Part shown: one piece after another, positions 26,779 to 35,677 of the stretch
How positions within the stretch are numbered: position 1 is the stretch's first letter
How the letters are laid out: each line of letters opens with the position of its first letter
Assembly: GCF_009738185.1 (NCBI RefSeq)
Contig: NZ_CP046509.1
Span: 3,599,501-3,663,500 of the forward strand
From: Erwinia sorbitola
GTDB taxonomy: Bacteria; Pseudomonadota; Gammaproteobacteria; Enterobacterales; Enterobacteriaceae
Direction: 5' to 3'
Length of the DNA: 64,000 nucleotides
The notes under the pieces: model-generated
The model's database searches: none
The model's input: only the letters and a program-made list of their open reading frames with translations
Told to the model about the DNA's origin: nothing
Position numbers and translations under genes: made by a program

Positions 26779-27471
26779 ATGCAGAACGAAGAACAGCAGT
26801 TAATTGAAAGCCTGTTTACCCGCTTAAAACAGGCGGAATCACAGTCAGGCCCTCGTGACAGTGCGGCAGAAAAATTTATCCAGCAGCAGGTACAGCAGCA
26901 GCCAGGTGCCCCGTACTATATGGCGCAGTCCATTTTGATCCAGGAGGCAGCGCTGAAGCAGCTGAACGCGCGCGTCAGTCAGCTGGAAAGCGAACTGACA
27001 CAGGCCCGGCAACAACCACAGCAGAGCAGCGGCGGTTTCCTCTCCGGGCTGTTCGGTGGCGGCAACCGCGCTCAACCCGTGCAGCCGTCACCTGCTTCTT
27101 CACAGCCCTGGGGTAATGCTCCAACGCAGACGCAGCAACAGCCTGCTTATGCTCCGGCAAGCGCCCCTGCCGCTGGCCGTGGCTTTCTCGGCGGCGCATT
27201 ACAAACGGCCGCTGGCGTGGCAGGTGGTGTGGTGCTGGCTGAGATGCTGACCAGTATGTTCCACCATTCGCAGCCGGAAGAGATTGTAAATATCATTAAC
27301 GAACCGGCGCTGCCGGATCCTGATTTCAACAATAACCTCGATACCTTTAACGGCGGCGACAATGCCTCTTTTCTAAACCAGGATAACGGCCTGCAACAGG
27401 ATTTCGCTCGCGACGATTTTAGTAACGACGGCTTTGATGATAATGATTTTGATGACGACAATTTTGTCTGA
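26779..27471 (+). CDS. DUF2076 family protein
   Basis: 230 residues. Conserved N-terminal helix MQNEEQQLIESLFTRLKQAE with a coiled-coil to about residue 85, a Gln/Pro/Ala-rich linker, a glycine-rich hydrophobic segment (GRGFLGGALQTAAGVAGGVV), and an acidic Asp/Asn/Phe-rich tail. This is the layout of DUF2076 proteins, thought to be periplasmic ligand-binding but without an assigned role; that description comes from the family. Start placed at 26779 with GGAG upstream. Divergent from aroL. Confidence 0.82.
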   Translation: MQNEEQQLIESLFTRLKQAESQSGPRDSAAEKFIQQQVQQQPGAPYYMAQSILIQEAALKQLNARVSQLESELTQARQQPQQSSGGFLSGLFGGGNRAQPVQPSPASSQPWGNAPTQTQQQPAYAPASAPAAGRGFLGGALQTAAGVAGGVVLAEMLTSMFHHSQPEEIVNIINEPALPDPDFNNNLDTFNGGDNASFLNQDNGLQQDFARDDFSNDGFDDNDFDDDNFV

Positions 27472-27482
27472 ATAGTGATATT

Positions 27483-27507
27483 GCCTCTCCTGCCCGGCGG
27501 GAGAGGC
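27483..27507. terminator. Hairpin between DUF2076 gene and yaiI
   Basis: GCCTCTCC/GGAGAGGC stem with a 9-nt loop in the 42-bp gap between convergent genes; no long T-run. Confidence 0.6.
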
Positions 27508-27513
27508 TCTACC

Positions 27514-27963
27514 TCATCTGCGCTGTTGCTGAAGCCATTTATCCAGTTCATTAGCAAACTGCTGGCGATCGCGCTGGTTCAGTACCGGCGGCCCGCCCGT
27601 TTGTACGCCGCTTGCACGCAGGGTATCCATAAAATCGCGCATCGTCAGGCGCTCACGAATGGTCGCTTCACTGTAGCGCTCTCCACGGGGATTTAGCGCT
27701 ATCGCCCCTTTCTCCATCACTTCGGCCGCCAGCGGAATATCTGCGGTGATCACCAGATCCCCCGCTTCCACACGCTGAACAATTTCGTTATCTGCCACAT
27801 CAAAACCGGCCGCAACACGCAGGGTTCGCAGGAAACGCGATGGCGGCACGCTCAGTGACTGATTAGCGACGAGCGTCACCATCATCTGCTCACGCTCTGC
27901 CGCACGATACAGCACTTCTTTTATTACTTTCGGACAGGCATCGGCATCAACCCAGATTGGCAT
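27514..27963 (-). CDS. yaiI: YaiI/YqxD family protein (UPF0178)
   Basis: 149 residues, PIWVDADACPKVIKEVLYRA at the start and RERLTMRDFMDTLRASG near the end, matching E. coli YaiI over its length. The acidic residues suggest a PIN-like nuclease fold (family knowledge), but no activity is established. ATG at 27963 chosen over a GTG one codon upstream because AAGGA then sits 7-8 nt away. Convergent with the DUF2076 gene and divergent from proC. Confidence 0.92.
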   Translation of the reverse strand: MPIWVDADACPKVIKEVLYRAAEREQMMVTLVANQSLSVPPSRFLRTLRVAAGFDVADNEIVQRVEAGDLVITADIPLAAEVMEKGAIALNPRGERYSEATIRERLTMRDFMDTLRASGVQTGGPPVLNQRDRQQFANELDKWLQQQRR

Positions 27964-28137
27964 CACGATTTCCTTTTAATAAGAGTCGGGAATAATTACG
28001 ATCTTCAACATTGTTGCGCTCAATGGCAACCTAAAATTCAGATACCCTTTAAGGTTTAAGCCTGACCTGAGCTGAGTTAAGGTGGAGGGAAAGGATCAGC
28101 CGGATTCTTACAGACTGTCATTAGCAGGGAGAACATC

Positions 28138-28947
28138 ATGGATAAGAAAGTAGGCTTTATTGGCTGCGGTAATATGTCAAAAGCCATTATTGCGGGCCTG
28201 GTCGCCGCCGGGCAGGTCAAACCTGAAAATATTCTGGTTTTCGACCATAAGCCAGCTACCAATCAGGAGATGCAGCAGCAGTACGGGATTACACCGGCAG
28301 AGAGTGCCGAAGAGGTGGCAAAGCAGTCCGATATTCTGTTTGGTGCGGTAAAGCCTAATGTGATCCTGTCCGTTCTGAAGGACATTGCCGGGAGCCTGGA
28401 CAAAGAGACGCTGATTGTCTCTATCGCCGCTGGCGTGACGCTTGATTCGCTGGCTTCCGTTCTGGGCCATGATCGCAAAATTGTGCGCGTCATGCCAAAT
28501 ACCCCCGCGCTGGTCAACGAAGGTATGACCTCGGTAACGCCGAATGTGCTGGTGAGTGCCGAAGAAGCCGATGAAGTGGTGAAAATTTTTAACAGTTTCG
28601 GTAAAGCGGCGCTGGTGCCTGAATATATGATCCATGCGGTGGTCGGCGTCAGCGGATCGGCCCCGGCTTACGTGTTTATGTTTATTGAAGCGATGGCAGA
28701 TGCCGCCGTGCTGGGTGGAATGCCACGCGCTCAGGCCTATCAGTTTGCCGCCCAGGCGGTGAAAGGAGCCGCGCAGATGGTGCTGGAGACCGGCAAACAC
28801 CCCGGCGAGCTGAAAGATATGGTCTGTTCCCCAGGCGGTACCACTATTGAAGCGGTGAAGGTGCTTGAGCAAAAAGGGTTCCGCTCTGCGGTGATTGAAG
28901 CGATGCAGCAGTGTATGGCGAAATCGGAGCGCATGAGCAGAGAGTAA
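28138..28947 (+). CDS. proC: Pyrroline-5-carboxylate reductase ProC
   Basis: 269 residues. Rossmann motif GFIGCGNMSKAI at the N terminus; the P5C-reductase signature lies in PGGTTIEAVKVLEQKGFR. Catalyses the NAD(P)H-dependent last step of proline synthesis in the cytoplasm. Neighbours yaiI and psiF match E. coli. GGAG precedes the ATG. Confidence 0.97.
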   Translation: MDKKVGFIGCGNMSKAIIAGLVAAGQVKPENILVFDHKPATNQEMQQQYGITPAESAEEVAKQSDILFGAVKPNVILSVLKDIAGSLDKETLIVSIAAGVTLDSLASVLGHDRKIVRVMPNTPALVNEGMTSVTPNVLVSAEEADEVVKIFNSFGKAALVPEYMIHAVVGVSGSAPAYVFMFIEAMADAAVLGGMPRAQAYQFAAQAVKGAAQMVLETGKHPGELKDMVCSPGGTTIEAVKVLEQKGFRSAVIEAMQQCMAKSERMSRE

Positions 28948-28969
28948 TGACCTCGCTGCCGGTTATCAT

Positions 28970-28992
28970 TATGTGGGCCGGATGGCCCACAT
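28970..28992. terminator. Hairpin between proC and psiF
   Basis: TATGTGGGCC/GGCCCACATA with a 4-nt loop between convergent genes; a T-run appears only 10 nt later on the plus strand. Confidence 0.7.
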
Positions 28993-28996
28993 AAAC

Positions 28997-29302
28997 TCAG
29001 CTTTTTTTCAGGCAGTTGCTCATAAAGGTTTTACGCTCATCCCCTTTCAGCATTTTTTCACCGGCCTGAGCATTACAGGTTTTCATCTTCATCTGCTGCG
29101 GCGTTATGCCCTCTGCTTTGCTCTCTTTCTTCAGGCAGCTACTCATAAAAGTTTTACGCTCGTCCCCTTTCAGCGCTTTGTCCCCCGCCTGTTGATTACA
29201 GATGGTCATCTTTTGTTGCTGTGCAGTTTTCTCTGCGGCGCCAGCATAGCCGGCGGCGGTGAGCGACAACAGGGCTGCTGCTATCAGTAATTGAACTTTC
29301 AT
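28997..29302 (-). CDS. psiF: Phosphate-starvation-inducible protein PsiF
   Basis: 101 residues: signal peptide (cleaved near GYAGA-AEK), then two copies of the PsiF repeat, each of the form TCNxQAGxKxLKGDERKTFM-SxCLKK with paired cysteines. Periplasmic; function unknown. In E. coli psiF follows phoA in one operon and lies between phoA and dgcC; here both neighbours are missing and iraP is next. No clear Pho box was found immediately upstream. Confidence 0.9.
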   Translation of the reverse strand: MKVQLLIAAALLSLTAAGYAGAAEKTAQQQKMTICNQQAGDKALKGDERKTFMSSCLKKESKAEGITPQQMKMKTCNAQAGEKMLKGDERKTFMSNCLKKS

Positions 29303-29458
29303 TCACATACCATCCCAATTTGGTTATAAGCACAATATCAGTGTGGCATGGCTTTTATTTTCAGCGAGTGAATCGGCAGGGAAATTTAAGAAAGGTGATA
29401 TTAATACGCGCATCGCCACATACATGTGAGCACGACCGCGTTTTAATCAGGCTGGAAA

Positions 29459-29722
29459 TTACTGCCGGGGATGATTCAGCAGGCGCTGGATATAGTTTTC
29501 CAGCATAGAGGCGTCTTTAGTATAGTCAGGAGCCATTGAGGTTGATGCGGTGTGCATTGCCTCAGAAATACTGGTGTTGATCTGCTGTAGCTGATTGCTA
29601 TCCAGCTTGCGCAGCAGTGCCGTCACCACAATTTCCAGCGCTTCAACCTGAGCGACCAGTTCCTTTGACTCTTCTTCTTTTTCCGCCAGTCTGACCAGTA
29701 ATTCAGCAATGAGATTTTTCAT
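29459..29722 (-). CDS. iraP: Anti-adaptor protein IraP
   Basis: 87 residues beginning MKNLIAELLVRLAEKEEESK and ending RLLNHPRQ, matching E. coli IraP at both ends. IraP binds the adaptor RssB and so protects sigma-S from ClpXP when phosphate runs low. N-terminal coiled coil covers about residues 1-45. The iraP-psiF-proC order fits E. coli except that phoA and dgcC are absent. The middle section is diverged and shorter in sequence similarity. Confidence 0.9.
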   Translation of the reverse strand: MKNLIAELLVRLAEKEEESKELVAQVEALEIVVTALLRKLDSNQLQQINTSISEAMHTASTSMAPDYTKDASMLENYIQRLLNHPRQ

Positions 29723-29927
29723 GCGACTGTCTCAGCGAGTTAAAGCAAGACGGTATCATTCTCATAAAAAAAAGAAAACTGATATTCACGTTATAATTTC
29801 GTGACTTATGCCCCAAAACAGAGCAATTAATGCACTATTTTTATGCGAAACGTTTCGCTGAATGACGGCTGTTTATCAACGGCCAGAAATAAATCGGGAA
29901 CGGAATTCGTCCCCGACCTGTCACTCT

Positions 29928-30086
29928 CTAGCGCCCCTGCTCCATAAAGCCACCGCGAGGGCCGCCGCCACCGCCGCCGCCATGTCCTCCTCCCCAGCCA
30001 CCGCCACCACCCGGAGGTGGAAACAGACAACCGCTTAATGCTGCGACCAGCGCAATAATACTGACTGTTTTAATAATACGAACCAT
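29928..30086 (-). CDS. Small glycine-rich lipoprotein
   Basis: 52 residues: a signal peptide with lipobox LSGC (Cys about 20) and a mature part made of Pro-Pro-Pro and glycine runs with Trp and His, ending GGFMEQGR. AGGGG is 6 nt before the ATG. Glycine-rich mini-lipoproteins of this sort occur in Erwinia and Pantoea, but no function is known. It stands alone between iraP and lacZ. Codons upstream of this ATG are open but lack a second ribosome site. Confidence 0.65.
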   Translation of the reverse strand: MVRIIKTVSIIALVAALSGCLFPPPGGGGGWGGGHGGGGGGGPRGGFMEQGR

Positions 30087-30346
30087 GATAACCCCTGGTA
30101 TTGCTGTGAATAACAACTGGCGCTGATAGTAAGCGTCACATCTGTCACCCACAATGCAGAATACTCTGGTTCCCCGCCGTTTTAACCGGAGGTAACGACG
30201 CTTAACGCTTTCCTGCTGTTTTACCGCTATTTTCCCGCTATAACCCTGCGGCAGACGGGACATTTACCGATTATCTTCAGCGGAAAATGTTGAGATCGGC
30301 ATCGCATACCACGCTATTTTTTCTTTACTTCATGGCTGTTCAGCAT

Positions 30347-30367
30347 CAATGTGAGCGCATAACATTT
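30347..30367 (+). promoter_or_regulatory. lac-operator-like site upstream of lacZ
   Basis: CAATGTGAGCGCATAACATTT matches E. coli lacO1 (TTGTGAGCGGATAACAA core) at all but a few positions and lies 15-35 bp before the lacZ ATG. No lacI gene is in the window, so a LacI-type repressor would be encoded elsewhere. Confidence 0.7.
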
Positions 30368-30381
30368 TCGAGGAATCTGGC

Positions 30382-33300
30382 ATGACCGACTTCGCACCAC
30401 TCTCTCTGCAACAGCTACTGTCTCAGCGTCACTGGGAAAATCCGGCGGTCACGCAGCTTAACCGTCTGCCTGCCCATCCTCCTTTTGCCAGCTGGCGAAA
30501 CGTGGAGGCAGCAAGGGACGATAGCACCAGCCCAAGTATCCGGAAGCTGAATGGAGAGTGGTGTTTCAGTTATTTCTCTCGCCCGGAGTCAGTTCCTGAT
30601 GAGTGGATCAGCGCCGATTTACCACAGTCAGACCGCTTAATCGTTCCCGCTAACTGGCAGATGGCGGGCTATGATGCGCCGATATATACCAACGTACAGT
30701 ATCCGATCCCGGTTGATCCCCCCTACGTTCCGGCCGAGAACCCCACCGGATGTTACTCGCTCACATTCGATTGTCATGCTGACTGGCTGGACAGTGGCCA
30801 GACGCGTATTATTTTTGATGGCGTCAACTCCGCCTTCTATCTGTGGTGTAACGGGGAATTTATCGGTTACTCCCAGGACAGCCGCCTGCCCGCTGAGTTT
30901 GACCTCAGCCAGAGTTTGCAGGCGGGTGAGAACCGTATTGCCGTGATGGTATTGCGCTGGTGTGACGGCAGCTATCTTGAAGACCAGGATATGTGGCGCA
31001 TGAGCGGGATCTTCCGCGATGTCAGCCTGCTGCATAAGCCCGCGATCAGGCTGTGTGATGTTCAGATCGAAACGCACCTCAGCCCGGAGTATCGCTCTGC
31101 ACAGTTAAAAGTGCTGGCCCTCACTTCGCTGACGGATGCCAGCGACTATCAATTACAGGTTACGCTGTGGCGAGAAGAGCAGCAGATTGCCCAATATCAG
31201 CAGCCGTTTGGCACTGAAATTATCGACGAACGTGGACGCTACCTCGATCGCACACGCCTGACGCTGCACGTCGATCGCCCCCTGCTCTGGAGCGCTGAAA
31301 CTCCTGATCTTTATCGCTTGGTAGTAGCTCTGCTGGATGCCGATGGCACCCTGATTGAGGCAGAAGCTTATGACGCAGGCTTCCGTCACGTCGAGGTCAG
31401 CGGTGGGCTGCTGAAGCTTAACGGCAAGGCGCTGCTGATTCGTGGCACTAACCGCCATGAGCATCATCCTGAGCATGGGCAGGCGGTAGATGAAGCCACC
31501 ATGATTCAAGATATCCTGCTTATGAAGCAGCATAATTTTAATGCGGTGCGCTGCTCTCATTATCCAAACCATCCGCTATGGTATCGCCTGTGCGACCGCT
31601 TTGGACTGTATGTGGTCGATGAGGCCAATATCGAAACCCACGGGATGCAGCCGATGAACCGGCTGTCTGACGATCCCGCCTGGTTCAACGCCTTCAGTGA
31701 ACGCGTGACTCGCATGGTGCAGCGCGATCGTAACCATGCCTGCATTATTATCTGGTCGCTGGGTAATGAGTCCGGCCATGGCAGCACCCACGATGCGCTG
31801 TATCGCTGGATTAAAAGCCAGGATCCAACTCGTCCGGTTCAGTATGAAGGCGGCGGGGCCGCTACAGCCGCCACCGATATCATTTGCCCGATGTATGCAC
31901 GTGTCGATCAGGATCAACCGTTTGATGCGGTACCTAAATGGTCGATTAAAAAGTGGATCGGTCTGCCGGAGGAGAACCGCCCGCTGATCCTTTGCGAGTA
32001 TGCCCATGCGATGGGCAACAGTTTTGGCGGTTTCGATCGTTACTGGCAGGCCTTCCGCCAGTTCCCACGTTTGCAGGGCGGTTTTGTCTGGGACTGGGTC
32101 GATCAGAGCCTGACGCACCATGACGAAAACGGTACTCCTTTCCAGGCTTACGGCGGTGATTTTGGCGATACCCCCAATGACCGTCAGTTCTGTATGAACG
32201 GGCTGGTATTTGCCGATCGCACTCCTCATCCGGCACTGTTTGAAGCCCAGCGCGCCCAGCAGTTCTTCCAGTTTGAGCTGACCTGTACCGCGCCATTAAC
32301 CGTGCGTGTTAACAGCGAATACCTGTTCCGCCGCTGTGACAACGAGCAGCTGCACTGGCGTATTGAACATCAGGGGCTGCGGGTGGCTGAAGGGCAGCAT
32401 ACGCTGGATCTTGCCCCGGAAGGAAGTATCGAGCTGACGCTGGGCGCACTGCCTTCGCTGGCGGGTGAGCTATGGCTGCGGGTTGAGGTGATCCAACCTT
32501 CCGCGACCTCATGGGCACCTGCGGGACAGCGCGTGGCATGGGATGGCTGGCGTCTGCCTGCTGCACTGTCGCTGCCTCAGCCGCTGGCGGCTGGCGAAAT
32601 TCCGCAGCTCAGTCAGGATCCACAGTGGATTGAAGCGCAGCATGGAGATCAGCGCTGGCAGTTCTGCCGTCAGAGCGGTGAGCTGGTGCAGTGGCTGCGC
32701 AGTGGCGATCCCCAGCTGCTCTCCCCGCTGCGCGATCTGTTTGCCCGTGCGCCTGTTGATAATGATATTGGCATCAGCGAAGCCACGCGCATCGATCCTC
32801 ATGCCTGGGTGGAGCGCTGGAAACGGGCGGGCCATTATCAACTGGAGAGTCAGCTGCTGCGTCTGCATGCGGACAGGCTTAGTGATGGTGTGCAGATCCG
32901 AAGTGAACACGCCTGGCTGGCTGATGGAGAAGTGCGATTCCTCAGCCGTAAATGCTACCGGATCAACGCGCAGGGCGAGATGCATATCGAAGTGGAGGTG
33001 GATATTGCCGCCGGTCAGCCGGAACCGGCGCGTATTGGCCTGCGTTGTCAGCTGGCAGAGGTGACGGAAAATGTCAGCTGGCTGGGGCTTGGCCCGCATG
33101 AAAACTATCCCGACCGTCGGCTGGCGGCAGAGTTCTCACGCTGGCAGCTGCCGCTGAAGAGTATGAGCACGCCGTATGTCTTCCCCGGCGAGAATGGCCT
33201 GCGCGGCGGCACTCAGCAGCTGGAATATGGCCGCTTGCAGGTGAACGGTGAGTTCCACTTTTCACTCAGTCGCCACAGTGTGGAGCAGCTGCGCGCGACT

Positions 33301-33486
33301 TCGCACCGCCATCTGCTGCACGATGAGCCAGGATGCTGGCTGATTTTAGATGGCTACCATATGGGGGTGGGCGGTGATGACTCCTGGAGCCCGAGCGTCA
33401 GTCCGGACTTCCTGCTATCTGAGCGCCAGTACCGTTATCAGCTGCGCCTGTCACTTCCCCGCACAGATACAACCAGGGCATGCTGA
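30382..33486 (+). CDS. lacZ: Beta-galactosidase LacZ (GH2)
   Basis: 1034 residues, full length for E. coli-type LacZ (1024). Sugar-binding, immunoglobulin-like and TIM-barrel domains in order, then the domain-5 beta-sandwich. The acid/base Glu lies in SLGNESGHG (about 463) and the nucleophile Glu in ILCEYAHAMGN (about 539); the alpha-region opening LSLQQLLSQRHWENPAVTQL is intact. Hydrolyses lactose and related beta-galactosides. GAGGAA precedes the start. No lacY or lacI is adjacent; the next gene is an mdtG-like exporter on the opposite strand. Confidence 0.97.
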   Translation: MTDFAPLSLQQLLSQRHWENPAVTQLNRLPAHPPFASWRNVEAARDDSTSPSIRKLNGEWCFSYFSRPESVPDEWISADLPQSDRLIVPANWQMAGYDAPIYTNVQYPIPVDPPYVPAENPTGCYSLTFDCHADWLDSGQTRIIFDGVNSAFYLWCNGEFIGYSQDSRLPAEFDLSQSLQAGENRIAVMVLRWCDGSYLEDQDMWRMSGIFRDVSLLHKPAIRLCDVQIETHLSPEYRSAQLKVLALTSLTDASDYQLQVTLWREEQQIAQYQQPFGTEIIDERGRYLDRTRLTLHVDRPLLWSAETPDLYRLVVALLDADGTLIEAEAYDAGFRHVEVSGGLLKLNGKALLIRGTNRHEHHPEHGQAVDEATMIQDILLMKQHNFNAVRCSHYPNHPLWYRLCDRFGLYVVDEANIETHGMQPMNRLSDDPAWFNAFSERVTRMVQRDRNHACIIIWSLGNESGHGSTHDALYRWIKSQDPTRPVQYEGGGAATAATDIICPMYARVDQDQPFDAVPKWSIKKWIGLPEENRPLILCEYAHAMGNSFGGFDRYWQAFRQFPRLQGGFVWDWVDQSLTHHDENGTPFQAYGGDFGDTPNDRQFCMNGLVFADRTPHPALFEAQRAQQFFQFELTCTAPLTVRVNSEYLFRRCDNEQLHWRIEHQGLRVAEGQHTLDLAPEGSIELTLGALPSLAGELWLRVEVIQPSATSWAPAGQRVAWDGWRLPAALSLPQPLAAGEIPQLSQDPQWIEAQHGDQRWQFCRQSGELVQWLRSGDPQLLSPLRDLFARAPVDNDIGISEATRIDPHAWVERWKRAGHYQLESQLLRLHADRLSDGVQIRSEHAWLADGEVRFLSRKCYRINAQGEMHIEVEVDIAAGQPEPARIGLRCQLAEVTENVSWLGLGPHENYPDRRLAAEFSRWQLPLKSMSTPYVFPGENGLRGGTQQLEYGRLQVNGEFHFSLSRHSVEQLRATSHRHLLHDEPGCWLILDGYHMGVGGDDSWSPSVSPDFLLSERQYRYQLRLSLPRTDTTRAC

Positions 33487-33581
33487 AATAGCCGCAGGTA
33501 AAGGAGGAAGGTCTGATTTCAGCAGGCCTCCTCCTGCACGCTGTTACAGTATCTATAGCGAGGCACAGCTTAATAACGACT

Positions 33582-34802
33582 TCACCGCTTAGTGCCACGG
33601 TTCAGCACAGCCGTACGCCGCGACTGGCGATAGACCCAGATAAGCTGCACGCTGTTCACCAGCACAACCACCGCCGTGGCGGCAAACACCCAGCGAAAAC
33701 CGCCGATGGCAGAAATCCCCGACCCCATCAGTGGCCCGATGACGTTCCCGAGATACATAAACGACTGGTTATAGCCAAAAATACGCCCGGTGACCTGGTC
33801 GCTGGAGTAGCGCAGCAGCAGTGTCTGAACCGCCGGCATCATCGCCCCATCAGCAAAGCCGAGCAGGAAACGAAAAATTCCCAGCTCTACGGCGCTGTCG
33901 GCCCAGGACATACCAACAAACAGCACCACGGAAAAAATCAGCGCAGCAAAGAGAATACGTTCCGCACCGATACGATCGCCGAGCTTGCCAAGCGTGGGGG
34001 CCGAAAGCAGCGCCGAGACGCCCGGGATAGCGGCAACCATACCGCTGACAAACGCGATGTTCTGAACGTTCGGTTCAAGTTCACGTACAAATAACGTTAA
34101 AATCGGGCTAATTGAACCGTTACAAAGCTGAATCACCAGCGTGGTGACAAACAGACTGATCACCAGCCCCGGGCGACTCAGGGTGTGGAATACCATACTG
34201 CCGCTTAGTTTATCCTCTTTCTTCACCCGTGGCGGCCCGCCCTCTTTAATCAGGAACAGAGTGATCATAAAGCTGATCAGCAGCAGCCCGGAAGTAATCA
34301 GAAATACTGCCCGCAGCCCGACCCAATCCGCCAGCAGGCCGCCCATCAGCGGCCCCATAATCACTCCGCAGATCTGCGCGGTGCTGACCATACTGAGCGC
34401 CCAGCCGCTGCGCTCACGCGGAACCTGCGCCGCCACCAGCGCCATGGCATTGGGAATATAGCCAGAGGTCAGCCCCATCAGCGCGCGCAGCGCCAGCAGC
34501 TGCCACACGTTAGTGACAAACGCCTGCAGAAGGATGACCACGCCCATACCAAGCGAAGCACGCAGCAGCATCAGCTTGCGGCCTTTACGGTCGGCAAGGC
34601 TACCCCACATGGGCGAGACAATAGCAGAAACAAGGAAGGTGACACTGAAGATCAGGCCCGACCAGAGTGTCAGTGCGCTGTGGTCGGTAATGCCCAGTTG
34701 TTCAACATAGAGCGGGAGGAACGGGATAATCTGGCTGATCGCCAGCCCGGTAAACAAACAACCGAACCAGACGGAGATAAGATTTACTTTCCAGGATTCC
34801 AT
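33582..34802 (-). CDS. mdtG: MdtG-like multidrug efflux MFS transporter
   Basis: 406 residues, 12 membrane helices. MFS loop motif GSLADRKGRKLML after helix 2 and the drug-exporter (DHA1) segment SGWALSMVSTAQICGVIMGP near helix 5. Overall pattern follows E. coli MdtG, a proton-driven exporter linked to fosfomycin and deoxycholate resistance. Convergent with lacZ, but the function does not suggest a role in lactose uptake. The exact paralogue name is fairly likely rather than certain. Confidence 0.83.
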   Translation of the reverse strand: MESWKVNLISVWFGCLFTGLAISQIIPFLPLYVEQLGITDHSALTLWSGLIFSVTFLVSAIVSPMWGSLADRKGRKLMLLRASLGMGVVILLQAFVTNVWQLLALRALMGLTSGYIPNAMALVAAQVPRERSGWALSMVSTAQICGVIMGPLMGGLLADWVGLRAVFLITSGLLLISFMITLFLIKEGGPPRVKKEDKLSGSMVFHTLSRPGLVISLFVTTLVIQLCNGSISPILTLFVRELEPNVQNIAFVSGMVAAIPGVSALLSAPTLGKLGDRIGAERILFAALIFSVVLFVGMSWADSAVELGIFRFLLGFADGAMMPAVQTLLLRYSSDQVTGRIFGYNQSFMYLGNVIGPLMGSGISAIGGFRWVFAATAVVVLVNSVQLIWVYRQSRRTAVLNRGTKR

Positions 34803-34934
34803 CGTGTTGTACGTACAACCTGTCGCGGGGAGCTGAGATTTGAGTGTAACAACACTCGCTACAGCCGTCAGGTTATTCTCAATTACGTTTAATAAAAAAT
34901 ATTAACAGAGAAGCGTTAGCTAAAATCCAGACGC

Positions 34935-34962
34935 AAAAAACCCGCCATAAGGCGGGTTTTTT
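34935..34962 (-). terminator. Terminator of the cold-shock gene
   Basis: On the minus strand AACCCGCC-TTAT-GGCGGGTT is followed by TTTT, 60 nt after the cold-shock gene stop. Confidence 0.9.
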
Positions 34963-35022
34963 GGCTTCGCTTTGTATTACTCAGATTTGACTCTGTGTGA
35001 TACTCACGAAAAAGTTTCTATC

Positions 35023-35235
35023 TTACAGAGCAGTAACGTTAGCTGCTGCTGGGCCTTTCTGGCCATTTTCGATAGAGAACTCAACTTTCTGGCCTTCTTC
35101 CAGCGTCTTGAAGCCGCCGTTCTGAATTGCAGAGAAGTGTACGAAAACGTCTTTGCTGCCGTCGGTTGGGGAGATGAAACCGAAACCTTTCTCAGCGTTG
35201 AACCATTTTACCAAACCAGTCATTTTGTTAGACAT
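35023..35235 (-). CDS. CspA-family cold-shock protein
   Basis: 70 residues, MSNKMTGLVKWFNAEKGFGF start, with both RNA-binding motifs KGFGFISP (RNP1) and VFVHFSAI (RNP2) intact. Single-domain OB-fold RNA chaperone that melts mRNA structure in the cold. Start set at 35235 by the ribosome site AAGGAAAG and by the family length. A leader of about 165 nt with a cold-box-like element and its own terminator suggests cold induction like E. coli cspA rather than constitutive cspC/cspE. Confidence 0.93.
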   Translation of the reverse strand: MSNKMTGLVKWFNAEKGFGFISPTDGSKDVFVHFSAIQNGGFKTLEEGQKVEFSIENGQKGPAAANVTAL

Positions 35236-35400
35236 GAGTCTTTCCTTCAATATTGTAGTAAGCCACAGTGGGCACAGGGTTCGTCAACAGGGATTACTAT
35301 GAGGCACTCAAGAAGGAAGTCAGGAAGAAGCTTAGGCTAACGCTTGAACTGAAGACTGCTTTACTAAAATTGCTCGCATACGTGGGTCTGTATCAAAACC
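35236..35400 (-). promoter_or_regulatory. Long structured leader of the cold-shock gene
   Basis: About 165 nt lie between the ATG and a minus-strand TGATACAGACCC element (35384-35395), resembling the E. coli cspA leader start (TGACGTACAGACC); TAAAGCAGT follows in both. The length equals the E. coli thermosensing 5' UTR of about 160 nt. The promoter itself was not resolved. Confidence 0.55.
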
Positions 35401-35677
35401 GACGAGTGCATTTACTCATAACGCAGACTTGAGTACAAGTGCTGCAAAGATAAAAAACAGATAAAAAGCATAATACCTTGATTTATATAAATATATAATT
35501 TTAACTTTTCGTTTAACTTGATATGGCAAGCGTCATTAAGCTATTACTGCCTTAGCTGCACCTGATCATTTGAAGTTAACTCACACATTCCGCGATTCAG
35601 TTACACTTCGCATCCCTGTGGGGAAAATGCATGATGATGTGCTCTTCCCCCTTCTATCGCATATAAGGATCCCAGCG

